Assembly: GCF_021044825.1 (NCBI RefSeq)
Contig: NZ_JAJNOC010000003.1
Coordinates: 124,001-188,000, forward strand
Direction of reading: 5' to 3'
DNA from: Massilia phyllostachyos
GTDB taxonomy: Bacteria > Pseudomonadota > Gammaproteobacteria > Burkholderiales > Burkholderiaceae_D
Length of the DNA stretch: 64,000 nucleotides
A program made the position numbers and the translations under genes. Under the pieces are notes generated by a model. That model was not told the DNA's origin and made no database searches. It saw only the letters and a program-made list of their open reading frames with translations. Positions 45,650 through 53,735 of the stretch are shown one piece after another. Positions within the stretch are counted from its first letter, which is position 1; every line of letters begins with the position of its first letter.

Positions 45650-47622
45650 TGCGGCGCGCCTCCTTTGCCGCCTGGCTGTCCGCACTGGCCCTGGCGGCAG
45701 GCAGCGCCATGGCCCAGGCGCCGCAACAGCCTTCCGTTCCCGCCGCACCCAAGGCGCAAGCCCCGGCGGCCGTCTCCGGCGAAGTACCGGTCACGCCCGA
45801 AGCGAAGTCCGCCGCGCCGGCCTTGACCGCCGCCGACGTCGAGACCTGGCTGGACGGCATGATGCCGAGCGCCCTGCGCATCGCCGGCGTGCCCGGCGCG
45901 GTGGTCGTCATCGTCAAGGACGGCCAGCCCTTGCTGCAGAAGGGCTACGGCTATGCCGACTGGGACAAGTCGCAGCCGGTCGACCCGAACCGCACCCTGT
46001 TCCGCCCCGGCTCGATCTCCAAACTGTTTACCTGGACCGCGGTGATGCAGCTGGTCGAGCAGGGCAAGCTCGATCTCGACACCGACGTCAACCGCTACCT
46101 CGACTTCACCGTCCCGGGCCGCAACGGCAAGGCGCTGACCCTGCGCCACATCCTGACCCACACCACCGGACTGGAGGAAGCGGGGCGCGCCCTGATCGTC
46201 TACGGCGAGCACGGCTCGGACAACACGCAAGTCCTGAAGAACTACATCCCGCCCTACCTGTACGACCCCGGCACCACCCAGGGCTACTCGAACTGGGCCA
46301 CTGGCCTGGCCGGCTACATCGTCCAGCGCACCAGCGGCCTGTCGTTCGACGAGTACATCGAGCAGCGCATCTTCGCGCCGCTGAAGATGACGCAATCGAG
46401 CTTCCGCCAGCCCTTGCCGAAAGCCTTGCGCGGCCAGATGTCGCAGGGTTACATCAGCGTCGACGAAGAACCGAAGGGCTACGAGGTCGTCAGCCTGCCG
46501 CCAGCCGGCAGCCTGGCCTCGCCCGGCTCGGACATGGCGCGCTTCATGCTGGCCTACCTGAACGGCGGCGAGCTCGATGGGCAACGCATCCTGAAACCGG
46601 AAACGGTGAAGCTGATGCATACCCGGATCACGCGCGGCATGCCGGACCTGAACGGCATCGGCCTCGGTTTCTACCAGCAGGACATCAATGGCCACCGTTC
46701 GGTCGGCCACGGCGGCGACACCATCCTGTTCCACTCCGACCTGATGCTGCTGGTCGACGACGGCATCGGCATCTACGTGTCGGTGAACTCGCCGGGCCGC
46801 AACGACCTGGGCAAGTGGCTGCGCGAGCGCCTGTACCACGGCTTCGCCGACCGCTACCTGCCCGATACCCGTCCGGCCGTGGCGTCCACGGTGGACCAGG
46901 CCACCGCCGAAGCCCATGCGAAGCTGATGGCCGGCGCCTACCGCAACAGCCGGCGCGAGGATTCGACCTTCTTCTCGATCCTGCAGCTGATCAGCCCCTT
47001 GAAAGTCGAGGCGGTCGAGGGCGGGCGCGTCGCGATCACGGTGGGCGGCAGCCGCAGCGTGTTCCGCGAAGTGAAGCCCTTCCTGTGGGAGGAAATCAAC
47101 GGCAAGCGCCGCCTGCAGGCGATCGCCGAGAACGGCGTCGTCAAGCGCTGGGGTCTGGAGCCGTATGTGTTCGCCTTCATCTTCGAACCGGTGCCCTTCA
47201 TGGCGAGCGGCACGATGCTGACGCTGCTGCTGGCGTCCCTGGTGGTGATCCTGGGCACGGTGCTGGCCTGGCCGGTCGTGGCGCGCCTGCGCCGCCGCCA
47301 TGGCCTGATTCCGCCCCTGCGTTCGCTCACCTGGCTGCGCCTGGCGTGCTGCCTGGCGCTGGTCAGCGTGCTGCTGTGGGCAGGCGTCTTCGTCAAGATG
47401 GACAACAGCGACCCGGGCACCCTGCTGGCCCTGGCCCAGCTGAGCAGCTGGCTGGCCTTCCTCGGCGGCCTGGGCGTGGCGCTGTGGCATGCGCGCACGG
47501 TGTTCGCCGCCGGCGGCCGCAGGACGGTGCTGGTGCTGCCCGTGCTGTGGGTGCTGTGCTTCCTGGTCCTGACGGCGGTGGGCTTCGCCCATCATCTGCT
47601 GAGCTTCAACCCCAACTACTGA
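45649..47622 (+). CDS. Membrane-anchored serine hydrolase (beta-lactamase/MlrB-like family), copy 1
   Basis: 657 aa, exported by a signal peptide (MRRASFAAWLSALALAAGSA). The periplasmic catalytic domain has SISK (Ser122, Lys125), YSN (213-215) and GHGGDTI. The last about 150 residues form four membrane helices ending in SFNPNY. Family members hydrolyse peptides, D-amino acid amides or esters; MlrB, which cuts linearised microcystin, belongs to the same superfamily. It is a tandem paralogue of the next gene. Confidence 0.85.
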   Translation: MRRASFAAWLSALALAAGSAMAQAPQQPSVPAAPKAQAPAAVSGEVPVTPEAKSAAPALTAADVETWLDGMMPSALRIAGVPGAVVVIVKDGQPLLQKGYGYADWDKSQPVDPNRTLFRPGSISKLFTWTAVMQLVEQGKLDLDTDVNRYLDFTVPGRNGKALTLRHILTHTTGLEEAGRALIVYGEHGSDNTQVLKNYIPPYLYDPGTTQGYSNWATGLAGYIVQRTSGLSFDEYIEQRIFAPLKMTQSSFRQPLPKALRGQMSQGYISVDEEPKGYEVVSLPPAGSLASPGSDMARFMLAYLNGGELDGQRILKPETVKLMHTRITRGMPDLNGIGLGFYQQDINGHRSVGHGGDTILFHSDLMLLVDDGIGIYVSVNSPGRNDLGKWLRERLYHGFADRYLPDTRPAVASTVDQATAEAHAKLMAGAYRNSRREDSTFFSILQLISPLKVEAVEGGRVAITVGGSRSVFREVKPFLWEEINGKRRLQAIAENGVVKRWGLEPYVFAFIFEPVPFMASGTMLTLLLASLVVILGTVLAWPVVARLRRRHGLIPPLRSLTWLRLACCLALVSVLLWAGVFVKMDNSDPGTLLALAQLSSWLAFLGGLGVALWHARTVFAAGGRRTVLVLPVLWVLCFLVLTAVGFAHHLLSFNPNY

Positions 47623-47637
47623 TCCGCGAGGCGTTCG

Positions 47638-49713
47638 ATGAAAGTGCGTACCCATTTCCTGTCCCTCCTCGCGGCCGCCACCCTCGGCCTGGCGCCGGCC
47701 CTGGCCGGCGCCCAGGGGCAGAAGTCGCCGGCCGACCTCGCGCCGACTCCCAAGCAGCAGCTGGCGCCGAAGGAAAAGGCCGAGGCGGTGCTGGACAAGA
47801 GCCGGGCCGCCGATCCGCAGGTGCCGGAAGCGCCGCGCGCGGCCGCCAATGGCAATGGCGCGGCCGGCGCGCACGCCCTGGAGGCCGCCGATCTCGAGGC
47901 CTGGCTGGACGGCCGCGTGCCGTATTCCTTGAAGAGCGGCGAGATCGCCGGGATGGTGATCAGCGTGGTCAAGGATGGCAAGGTCCTGCTGCAGAAGGGC
48001 TACGGCCTGGCCGACGTCGAGGCCAAGGTGCCGATGGACCCGGCCACCACCCTGGTGCGCCTGGGCTCGACGTCGAAACCCTTCACCTGGACCGCCGTCA
48101 TGCAGCTGGTCCAGCAAGGTAGAATCGACCTCGATCGCAACGTCAACGACTACATCGACTTCAAGATCGAGGAAGCCTACGGCAAGCCGATCACCATGCG
48201 CGACCTGATGAACCACCGCGCCGGCTTCGAGGAAGGCTTGAAGGACCTGCTGGGCTACGATCCGAAGCGGGCCCAGACCACCGAGCGCTACCTGAAGGAA
48301 CATCCGCGTCCGATGCTGTGGGCGCCGGGCGAGGCGCCGGGCTATTCGAACTATGGCGTGGCGCTGGCCGGCTACATCGTGCAGCGGGTCTCCGGCATGC
48401 CGTTCGAGACCTATGTCGAGCAGCACATCCTCAAGCCGCTCGGCATGAACCACTCGACCTTCGTGCAGCCGGTGCCGCAAGGCTTCCCGGGCTTCCTCTC
48501 GAAAGGCTACAACACCACGCAGGAGCCGCCGTCGCCCTTCGAGCTGGTGATCACGGCGCCGGCCGGCTCGTTCACCTCGACCGCCAGCGACATGACGCGC
48601 TTCATGCTGGCCCACCTGGGGCAGGGCAGCGTCGACGGCGTGAGCATCCTGGATGCCGCGACCACGGCGCGCATGCACAGCCCCAGCTACACCCACCAGG
48701 GCCTGCCCGGCTTCGGCACCATGGCGCACGGCTTCTTCCACGTGCAGCAGAACGGGCGCCTCGTGATCGGCCACGGCGGCGACACCATCGTCTACCACAC
48801 CGAGATGAACCTGCTGCCCCAGGAAGGCGTCGGCATCTTCTTCACCTATAACAGCCGCGGCAAGGACAGCGCCGTGTATGGCGCGCGCAAGGAGCTGATG
48901 GACGGCTTCATGGACCGCTACTTCCCGGCCCCCGCCGCGGCGGAACCGCCGACCCTGGCCACGGCGCAGGCGGACGCGCAAAAGATCGCCGGCCGCTACC
49001 AGAGCTCGCGCCGGGTCGACCACGGCTTCCTGCGCTTCTTCTACCTGCTGCAGCAGACCGTCATCACCGCCAACCCGGACGGCACCATCGCCGTGCCGGA
49101 TGGCCTGGGCGAGATGGGCACCTACCGCGAAGTCGGGCCGCAACTGTGGCGCAAGGTCGGCGGCGCCCAGATGATGGCGCTGCGGGAGATCAATGGCGTC
49201 AAGACCGTGATCGACAGCGACAATCCGGTGGCGGTGCTGCAGGAAGCGAGTTTCCTGAACTCGGCGCCGCTCAACGTCAGCATCCTGCTGCTCTCCTTTT
49301 TGATCCTGGCAACGAGCCTGGTGGCCTGGCCGGTGGGCAGCCTGCTGCGCCGCGCCGACCGCGCCACCAGCGGCGCCTCGCCGGAACTGGCGCGCCTGCG
49401 GCGCTTGCAGCGCTGGGCGGTGCTGGTGTCGCTGGTCTACATCGCGGCCTGGTTCATCCTCATCAAGCCGATCCTGAGCACCGACGTCGCGGTCTACCAC
49501 AGCGGCATCGACTGGGTCGTCGGCCTGCTGGAAGCGAGCGGCCTGCTGGCGATCGGCGCGGCGGTGGTGGGCGTGTGGGTGGCGTGGCGCATGCGCCGCC
49601 TCGATGCTTCGCGCCTGACCCGCGTATGGTCGGTGCTGGTGGCGCTCGGCCTGGTGGGCGTGGTCTGGCTCGGCCTGTCCGGCCACCTGATCACCTGGAA
49701 CCTGAACTACTGA
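47638..49713 (+). CDS. Membrane-anchored serine hydrolase (beta-lactamase/MlrB-like family), copy 2
   Basis: 691 aa with signal peptide (MKVRTHFLSLLAAATLGLAP). The layout matches copy 1: LGSTSKPFTWTAVMQLVQQG with Ser-x-x-Lys, GYSNYGVALAGYIVQRVSG, GHGGDTIVYHTEM, and four C-terminal membrane helices ending TWNLNY. An extra low-complexity linker follows the signal peptide. GAGG precedes the ATG 15 nt after copy 1. Shared helices and ends indicate tandem duplication followed by divergence. Confidence 0.85.
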   Translation: MKVRTHFLSLLAAATLGLAPALAGAQGQKSPADLAPTPKQQLAPKEKAEAVLDKSRAADPQVPEAPRAAANGNGAAGAHALEAADLEAWLDGRVPYSLKSGEIAGMVISVVKDGKVLLQKGYGLADVEAKVPMDPATTLVRLGSTSKPFTWTAVMQLVQQGRIDLDRNVNDYIDFKIEEAYGKPITMRDLMNHRAGFEEGLKDLLGYDPKRAQTTERYLKEHPRPMLWAPGEAPGYSNYGVALAGYIVQRVSGMPFETYVEQHILKPLGMNHSTFVQPVPQGFPGFLSKGYNTTQEPPSPFELVITAPAGSFTSTASDMTRFMLAHLGQGSVDGVSILDAATTARMHSPSYTHQGLPGFGTMAHGFFHVQQNGRLVIGHGGDTIVYHTEMNLLPQEGVGIFFTYNSRGKDSAVYGARKELMDGFMDRYFPAPAAAEPPTLATAQADAQKIAGRYQSSRRVDHGFLRFFYLLQQTVITANPDGTIAVPDGLGEMGTYREVGPQLWRKVGGAQMMALREINGVKTVIDSDNPVAVLQEASFLNSAPLNVSILLLSFLILATSLVAWPVGSLLRRADRATSGASPELARLRRLQRWAVLVSLVYIAAWFILIKPILSTDVAVYHSGIDWVVGLLEASGLLAIGAAVVGVWVAWRMRRLDASRLTRVWSVLVALGLVGVVWLGLSGHLITWNLNY

Positions 49714-49714
49714 T

Positions 49715-51202
49715 ATGCGCCTCTTCGTCGCCCATCTGGCCACCGAGACCAATACCTTTGCCGCGGCGCCGACCGGGCTGGGCGACTTCGAGGAGATCGG
49801 CATCCACCACGGCGATGCCAGCGTCCGGGATCCGGAAGGCGTGGGCGCATTCATTCGCTACTTGCGTGGCCTGATAGACGCCGACGGCGGGGAACTGGTG
49901 GAGAGCCTGTCCACGCTGGCCCAGCCGGGCGGGCGCACCGTGCGCCATGTGTACGAGGCGATGCGCGACGAGATCCTGGCGGACCTGCGCGCGGCGCTGC
50001 CGGTCGACGCGGTGCAGCTGCTGCTGCACGGCGCCATGGCGGCGGAGGGCGTCGACGATTGCGAGGGTGACCTGGCCGCGCACATCCGCGAGATTGTCGG
50101 CCCCGGCGTGCCGATCGGGCTCGAACTCGACCTGCACTGCCATTTCACGGAGCGGATGCGCACGGCCGCCGACGTCATCATCGCTTTCAAAGAGTATCCT
50201 CACACCGACACTGACGAACGCGGCGCGGAGCTGTACCGGATCCTGAAGGACGCTGCGTTGGGCAAGGTGCGCCCGGTCACCGCCGTCTTCGATTGCAAAA
50301 TGGTCGGTCTGTGGCACACGACCCGCGAGCCGATGCAGGGATTTGTCCGGCGCATGCAGGCGATCGAACGCGCGCCGGGCGTGCTGTCGGTCTCGCTCGG
50401 CCATGGCTTCCCCTGGGGCGACGTGCCGGAGGCGGGAGCCAAGCTGTGGGTCGTCACCGACAATGACCCGGCGCTGGCGCAGACGCTGGCGCAGCAGCTG
50501 GGACGGGAATTCTGGGCGCTGCGCGAGCGCATCGGCCCGGAGGCCTGCAGCATCGACGCGGCGCTCGACGCGGCCTTCGAATCCGGCGCCGGCGGAGCGG
50601 ATGCGCATGGACCGGCGGTGCTGGCCGACGTTGCCGACAACCCCGGCGGCGGCGCGGCCGGCGACAGCACTTTCATCCTGCGCCGCCTGGTCGAGCGCCG
50701 GGTCGCGAACAGCGTCGTCGGCGCGATCTGGGACCTGGGCGCGATCCACGTCTGCAAGGGCGCGGGCGTGGGCGCCCAGCTGGACCTGCGCATCGGCGGC
50801 AAGTGCGGGCCGGCCTCCGGCCAGCCGCTCGACCTGCGCGTGACCGTGCGCGCCATCGTCCCGAATCATTCGCAGAGTGCGCTCGGCACCCGCGAGCGCC
50901 TGGGCGACTGCGTGTGGGTCGAGGCGGCCGGCGGCCTGCACATCCTCCTGTGCTCGATCCGCACCCAGACCTATGGAACGGACGCCTTTACGGGCGCCGG
51001 CATCAGCCTGGCCGACAAGGCCATCGTGGTGGTGAAGTCGACCCAGCACTTCCACGCCGAATTCGCGCCGATCGCGCGCCAGGTGCTGTACGTGACCACG
51101 CCGGGGGCGATGAGCTTCGACTTCGCCGCCATTCCTTACCGCCTTCGTTCCCCGGATTACTGGCCGCGCGTGCCGGATCCGCACGGCTTGTCGGCAATTT
51201 AG
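49715..51202 (+). CDS. M81-family metallopeptidase (MlrC-like), copy 1
   Basis: 495 aa cytoplasmic metallopeptidase. Family motifs: HLATETNTFAAAPT, LLLHGAMAAEG, ELDLHCHFT, FKEYPHTDTDERG, ADNPGGGAAGDSTFILR and VVKSTQHFHAEF. MlrC is the enzyme acting last in microcystin breakdown; many M81 proteins have unknown peptide or amide substrates. It begins 1 nt after the hydrolase stop and completes a four-gene unit starting with the TonB receptor. Confidence 0.9.
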   Translation: MRLFVAHLATETNTFAAAPTGLGDFEEIGIHHGDASVRDPEGVGAFIRYLRGLIDADGGELVESLSTLAQPGGRTVRHVYEAMRDEILADLRAALPVDAVQLLLHGAMAAEGVDDCEGDLAAHIREIVGPGVPIGLELDLHCHFTERMRTAADVIIAFKEYPHTDTDERGAELYRILKDAALGKVRPVTAVFDCKMVGLWHTTREPMQGFVRRMQAIERAPGVLSVSLGHGFPWGDVPEAGAKLWVVTDNDPALAQTLAQQLGREFWALRERIGPEACSIDAALDAAFESGAGGADAHGPAVLADVADNPGGGAAGDSTFILRRLVERRVANSVVGAIWDLGAIHVCKGAGVGAQLDLRIGGKCGPASGQPLDLRVTVRAIVPNHSQSALGTRERLGDCVWVEAAGGLHILLCSIRTQTYGTDAFTGAGISLADKAIVVVKSTQHFHAEFAPIARQVLYVTTPGAMSFDFAAIPYRLRSPDYWPRVPDPHGLSAI

Positions 51203-51209
51203 CGTTCCG

Positions 51210-51257
51210 GAAAACGGGCACGCCGCGTTTTCAATCGTGGCAAGGCCGCACTATAAT
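51210..51257 (+). promoter_or_regulatory. Promoter and inverted repeat of the XRE-cupin regulator gene
   Basis: GAAAACG (51210-51216) and CGTTTTC (51226-51232) form a perfect inverted repeat overlapping a poor -35 (TTTTCA). A perfect TATAAT lies at 51252-51257. The repeat may be an autoregulatory site or the terminator of the preceding peptidase gene. Confidence 0.6.
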
Positions 51258-51280
51258 GGACGCACTAGAAGAGGACACCG

Positions 51281-52027
51281 ATGGCTAGCAAACGCGCGAT
51301 CAATCACGGACCGGACGCCAACCTGGGCGAATCGCTGCGGCGCATCCGCAAGGAACGCGGCATGACGCTGATCGAGGCCGGCGAGAAGAGCGGCATGCCG
51401 ATGTCCACCATCTCCAAGATCGAGAACAACAAGATGTCGCTCAGCTACGACAAGCTGCTGCGCATCTGCAATGCGCTGGAAATCGATATCTCCGAGCTGT
51501 TCAGCGGCAGCCCCACGGTGGAAAAGGCGCCGGCGCCGGCCTCCAGCGGGCGCCGCAGCATCAACCGGCGCGGCACCGGCTACGTCATCAACACGCCGAA
51601 CTATTCGCACCTGTACCCGGCGGCCGACTTGCTGAACAAGCGCTCGGTGCCGATCTTCGCCGAGATCCACGCGCGCTCGCTGGCCGAATTCGGTGAGCTG
51701 ATCCGCCACCCGGGCGAGGAGTTCGCGCTGGTGCTGGAAGGCGCGGTCGACCTCTACACCGACCTGTACGCGCCGGTGCGGCTGGAGACCGGCGACTCGA
51801 TCTACTTCGACAGCGGCATGGCGCACGCCTATATCGCGGTGGGAGAGGGCACCTGCCGGGTGCTGTCGGTGTGCACCTCGGACGAGCCGAGTTCGGAGGG
51901 CACGTATGCCTCGCTGATCGATCCGTCCGAGCCGGCGCCCGACCTGGTGCCGGACAGCGCGCCCGCGCTCAAGGCCGCCGCCAAGCCGGCCGCCAAGAAG
52001 AAAAAGCCGGCCGCTCAGGGCCGGTAA
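51281..52027 (+). CDS. XRE-family regulator with C-terminal cupin domain
   Basis: 248 aa. The helix-turn-helix lies at about residues 15-75 (LRRIRKERGMTLIEAGEKSG, MPMSTISKIENNKMSLSYDK). A small-molecule-sensing cupin is at about 135-210 (HPGEEFALVLEGAVDLYTDL, ETGDSIYFDSGMAHAYIAVG). The C-terminus is Lys/Ala-rich. It is the only regulator in the peptide cluster and the best candidate for the TTTTCTGA-type palindromes. It converges on ridA with a 13-nt overlap. Confidence 0.9.
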   Translation: MASKRAINHGPDANLGESLRRIRKERGMTLIEAGEKSGMPMSTISKIENNKMSLSYDKLLRICNALEIDISELFSGSPTVEKAPAPASSGRRSINRRGTGYVINTPNYSHLYPAADLLNKRSVPIFAEIHARSLAEFGELIRHPGEEFALVLEGAVDLYTDLYAPVRLETGDSIYFDSGMAHAYIAVGEGTCRVLSVCTSDEPSSEGTYASLIDPSEPAPDLVPDSAPALKAAAKPAAKKKKPAAQGR

Positions 52028-52386
52028 GCCGTCACTTCGATCTCGACGTCCACGTCGAAGGCCAGCTTCGCCTGCACGGTCGAGCGCACCGGCAGGTGCG
52101 GCGCCTTGAACCAGTTCGCATAGATCGCGTTGAAGCGCGCGAACAGCGCCAGGTCGGACAGCCACACCGTCACCCGCACCACGTCTTCCAGGCGGCTGTC
52201 CTGCTGCGCCAGGCTGGCCGCGATCCGCTCGAGCACGCTGGTGGTCTGCTCCTCGATCGTCCCGCGCAGCGGCGCGCCATCGTCGCCCAGCGGGATCTGC
52301 CCGGACAGGAAAACGAATCCGCCGGCGCGGACCGCTTTCGAAAAAGGCAGCGGCAAATCGCTGGGCGTGCGTGCGATGTTGGACAT
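52015..52386 (-). CDS. RidA-family (YjgF/YER057c/UK114) protein
   Basis: 123 aa; likely deaminates reactive enamine/imine intermediates released by PLP or flavin enzymes. AGGFVFLSGQIPLGDDG and PVRSTVQAKLAFDVDVEIEV (with the conserved Arg) fit. Its start is divergent from the FAD oxidoreductase, whose imine product it could process. A strong AAAGGAGGAG site precedes the ATG. A perfect palindromic operator is just upstream. Confidence 0.9.
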   Translation of the reverse strand: MSNIARTPSDLPLPFSKAVRAGGFVFLSGQIPLGDDGAPLRGTIEEQTTSVLERIAASLAQQDSRLEDVVRVTVWLSDLALFARFNAIYANWFKAPHLPVRSTVQAKLAFDVDVEIEVTAYRP

Positions 52387-52408
52387 GACAATCTCCTCCT
52401 TTGAAAGT

Positions 52409-52423
52409 TTTCTGATTCAGAAA
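52409..52423. promoter_or_regulatory. Perfect palindromic operator before ridA
   Basis: TTTCTGATTCAGAAA, a 7+1+7 palindrome and the cleanest copy of the cluster motif. It lies 22 nt upstream of ridA, where a repressor would block transcription. Confidence 0.7.
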
Positions 52424-52507
52424 TAAAAATCATTATCACCAGGCCCCCACGCGCCGTCAACCGTTTCGCCGCAGCTGTTGCGGAACGCGGTCCGCTTCCC
52501 GGAATTG

Positions 52508-52586
52508 TTTCAGAAAGTGCTTGCAAGGGCATCCGGCGTCGCATATCTTTCAGGTATAGAAGAATTTTCTTTTTCTGAAAAAAGTG
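52508..52586 (+). promoter_or_regulatory. Promoter and operators before the FAD oxidoreductase
   Basis: TTGCAA (52521-52526) and TATCTT (52544-52549) are 17 nt apart. A half-site TTTCAGAAA (52508-52516) lies upstream, and a fuller site, TTTTC/GAAAA type (about 52565-52586), lies just after the predicted start point. Confidence 0.55.
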
Positions 52587-52592
52587 GATCGT

Positions 52593-53726
52593 ATGAGTCA
52601 TGACACTGCGGATTTCATCGTGATCGGCTCCGGCATCGGCGGCGCCTCGGTCGCCTACTGGCTGTCGCAGCGGGCGCGCGTCATCGTGCTGGAGGCGGAA
52701 TCGCAGCCCGGCTATCACAGTACCGGGCGTTCGGCCGCGCTGTTCATGGAAAGCTACGGGCCAGAGCAGGTGCGCGCGCTGACCCGCGCCAGCCTCGACT
52801 TCTTCCGCAATCCGCCGGCCGGCTTCACCGAGCACCCGCTGCTCACGCCGCGCGGCGCCTTCGTGTTCGGCACGCCGGGCCAGGAAGCGCTGCTCGATGA
52901 GCACGAAGCCCTGGTGCGCGCCACTTCCTCGCCGGTCGAGCGCCTCGATGCCCAGGCGGCGCTCGCATTTTTGCCGGTGCTGCGTCCCGACCAGGTCATC
53001 GGCGGGGTGCTGGAAAAGGATGCCGCCGACATCGATGTCGATGCCCTGCTGCAGGGCTTCCTGCGCGGGACCCGCGCGAATGGTGGGAATACCATCTACG
53101 ACGCCGGCGTTACCAACATCCAGCGCATCGACGGCCTGTGGCAAGTCACGACCCGCGCCGGCACTTACCGCGCGCCGACCGTGGTGAACGCCGCCGGCGC
53201 CTGGGCCGACGAGGTCGCGCGCCTGGTCGGCGCCGCGCCGGTGGGCCTGGTGCCGAAGCGCCGCTCGGCCTTCATCTTCGCCCCGCCCGAGGGGATGGCG
53301 ACCCAGGACTGGCCGCTGTTCCTCGACGCGACCGAATCCTTCTACATCAAGCCGGACGCCGGCATGCTGCTCGGTTCTCCCGTGAACGCCGACCCGGTGG
53401 CGCCGCACGACGTGCAGGCGGAAGAACTCGACATCGCGATCGCGATCGACAATATCGAGCGCCTGACCACCCTGCGCATCCGCCGCCCGACCCACGTCTG
53501 GGCCGGCCTGCGCACCTTCGCGCCCGATGGCGAACTGGTGGGCGGCTTCGATCCGGCCTTGCCCGGTTTCTTCTGGGCCGCGGGGCAGGGCGGCTACGGC
53601 ATCCAGTCGGCGCCCGGCGCGGGGCGCTATCATGCGTCGGTACTGCTGGGCGAAGCGCCGGCGCCGGAGCTGGCGTCCTTCGGCTTCGATCCCGCCCGCA
53701 TCAGCCCCGCACGCTTTTCTTCCTGA
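52593..53726 (+). CDS. FAD-dependent oxidoreductase (DAO/glycine-D-amino acid oxidase family)
   Basis: 377 aa. The N-terminal Rossmann motif FIVIGSGIGGASVAYWLSQR binds FAD; GYHSTGRSAALFMESYGPEQ and the C-terminal AAGQGGYGIQSAPGAGRYHA are typical of D-amino acid dehydrogenase-like enzymes. It would oxidise an amine or D-amino acid to an imine. ATG 52593 is taken as start (GTG at 52584 possible). It is 9 nt from the next gene, forming an operon with M81 copy 2, the transporter and AstA. Confidence 0.9.
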   Translation: MSHDTADFIVIGSGIGGASVAYWLSQRARVIVLEAESQPGYHSTGRSAALFMESYGPEQVRALTRASLDFFRNPPAGFTEHPLLTPRGAFVFGTPGQEALLDEHEALVRATSSPVERLDAQAALAFLPVLRPDQVIGGVLEKDAADIDVDALLQGFLRGTRANGGNTIYDAGVTNIQRIDGLWQVTTRAGTYRAPTVVNAAGAWADEVARLVGAAPVGLVPKRRSAFIFAPPEGMATQDWPLFLDATESFYIKPDAGMLLGSPVNADPVAPHDVQAEELDIAIAIDNIERLTTLRIRRPTHVWAGLRTFAPDGELVGGFDPALPGFFWAAGQGGYGIQSAPGAGRYHASVLLGEAPAPELASFGFDPARISPARFSS

Positions 53727-53735
53727 AGGCCGGCC

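Noticed and set aside
45460-49854. Very long open frame (about 1460 codons) on the minus strand
   Set aside because: Low-complexity His/Arg/Gln/Gly-rich translation opposite three well-supported genes, a typical GC-rich shadow frame.
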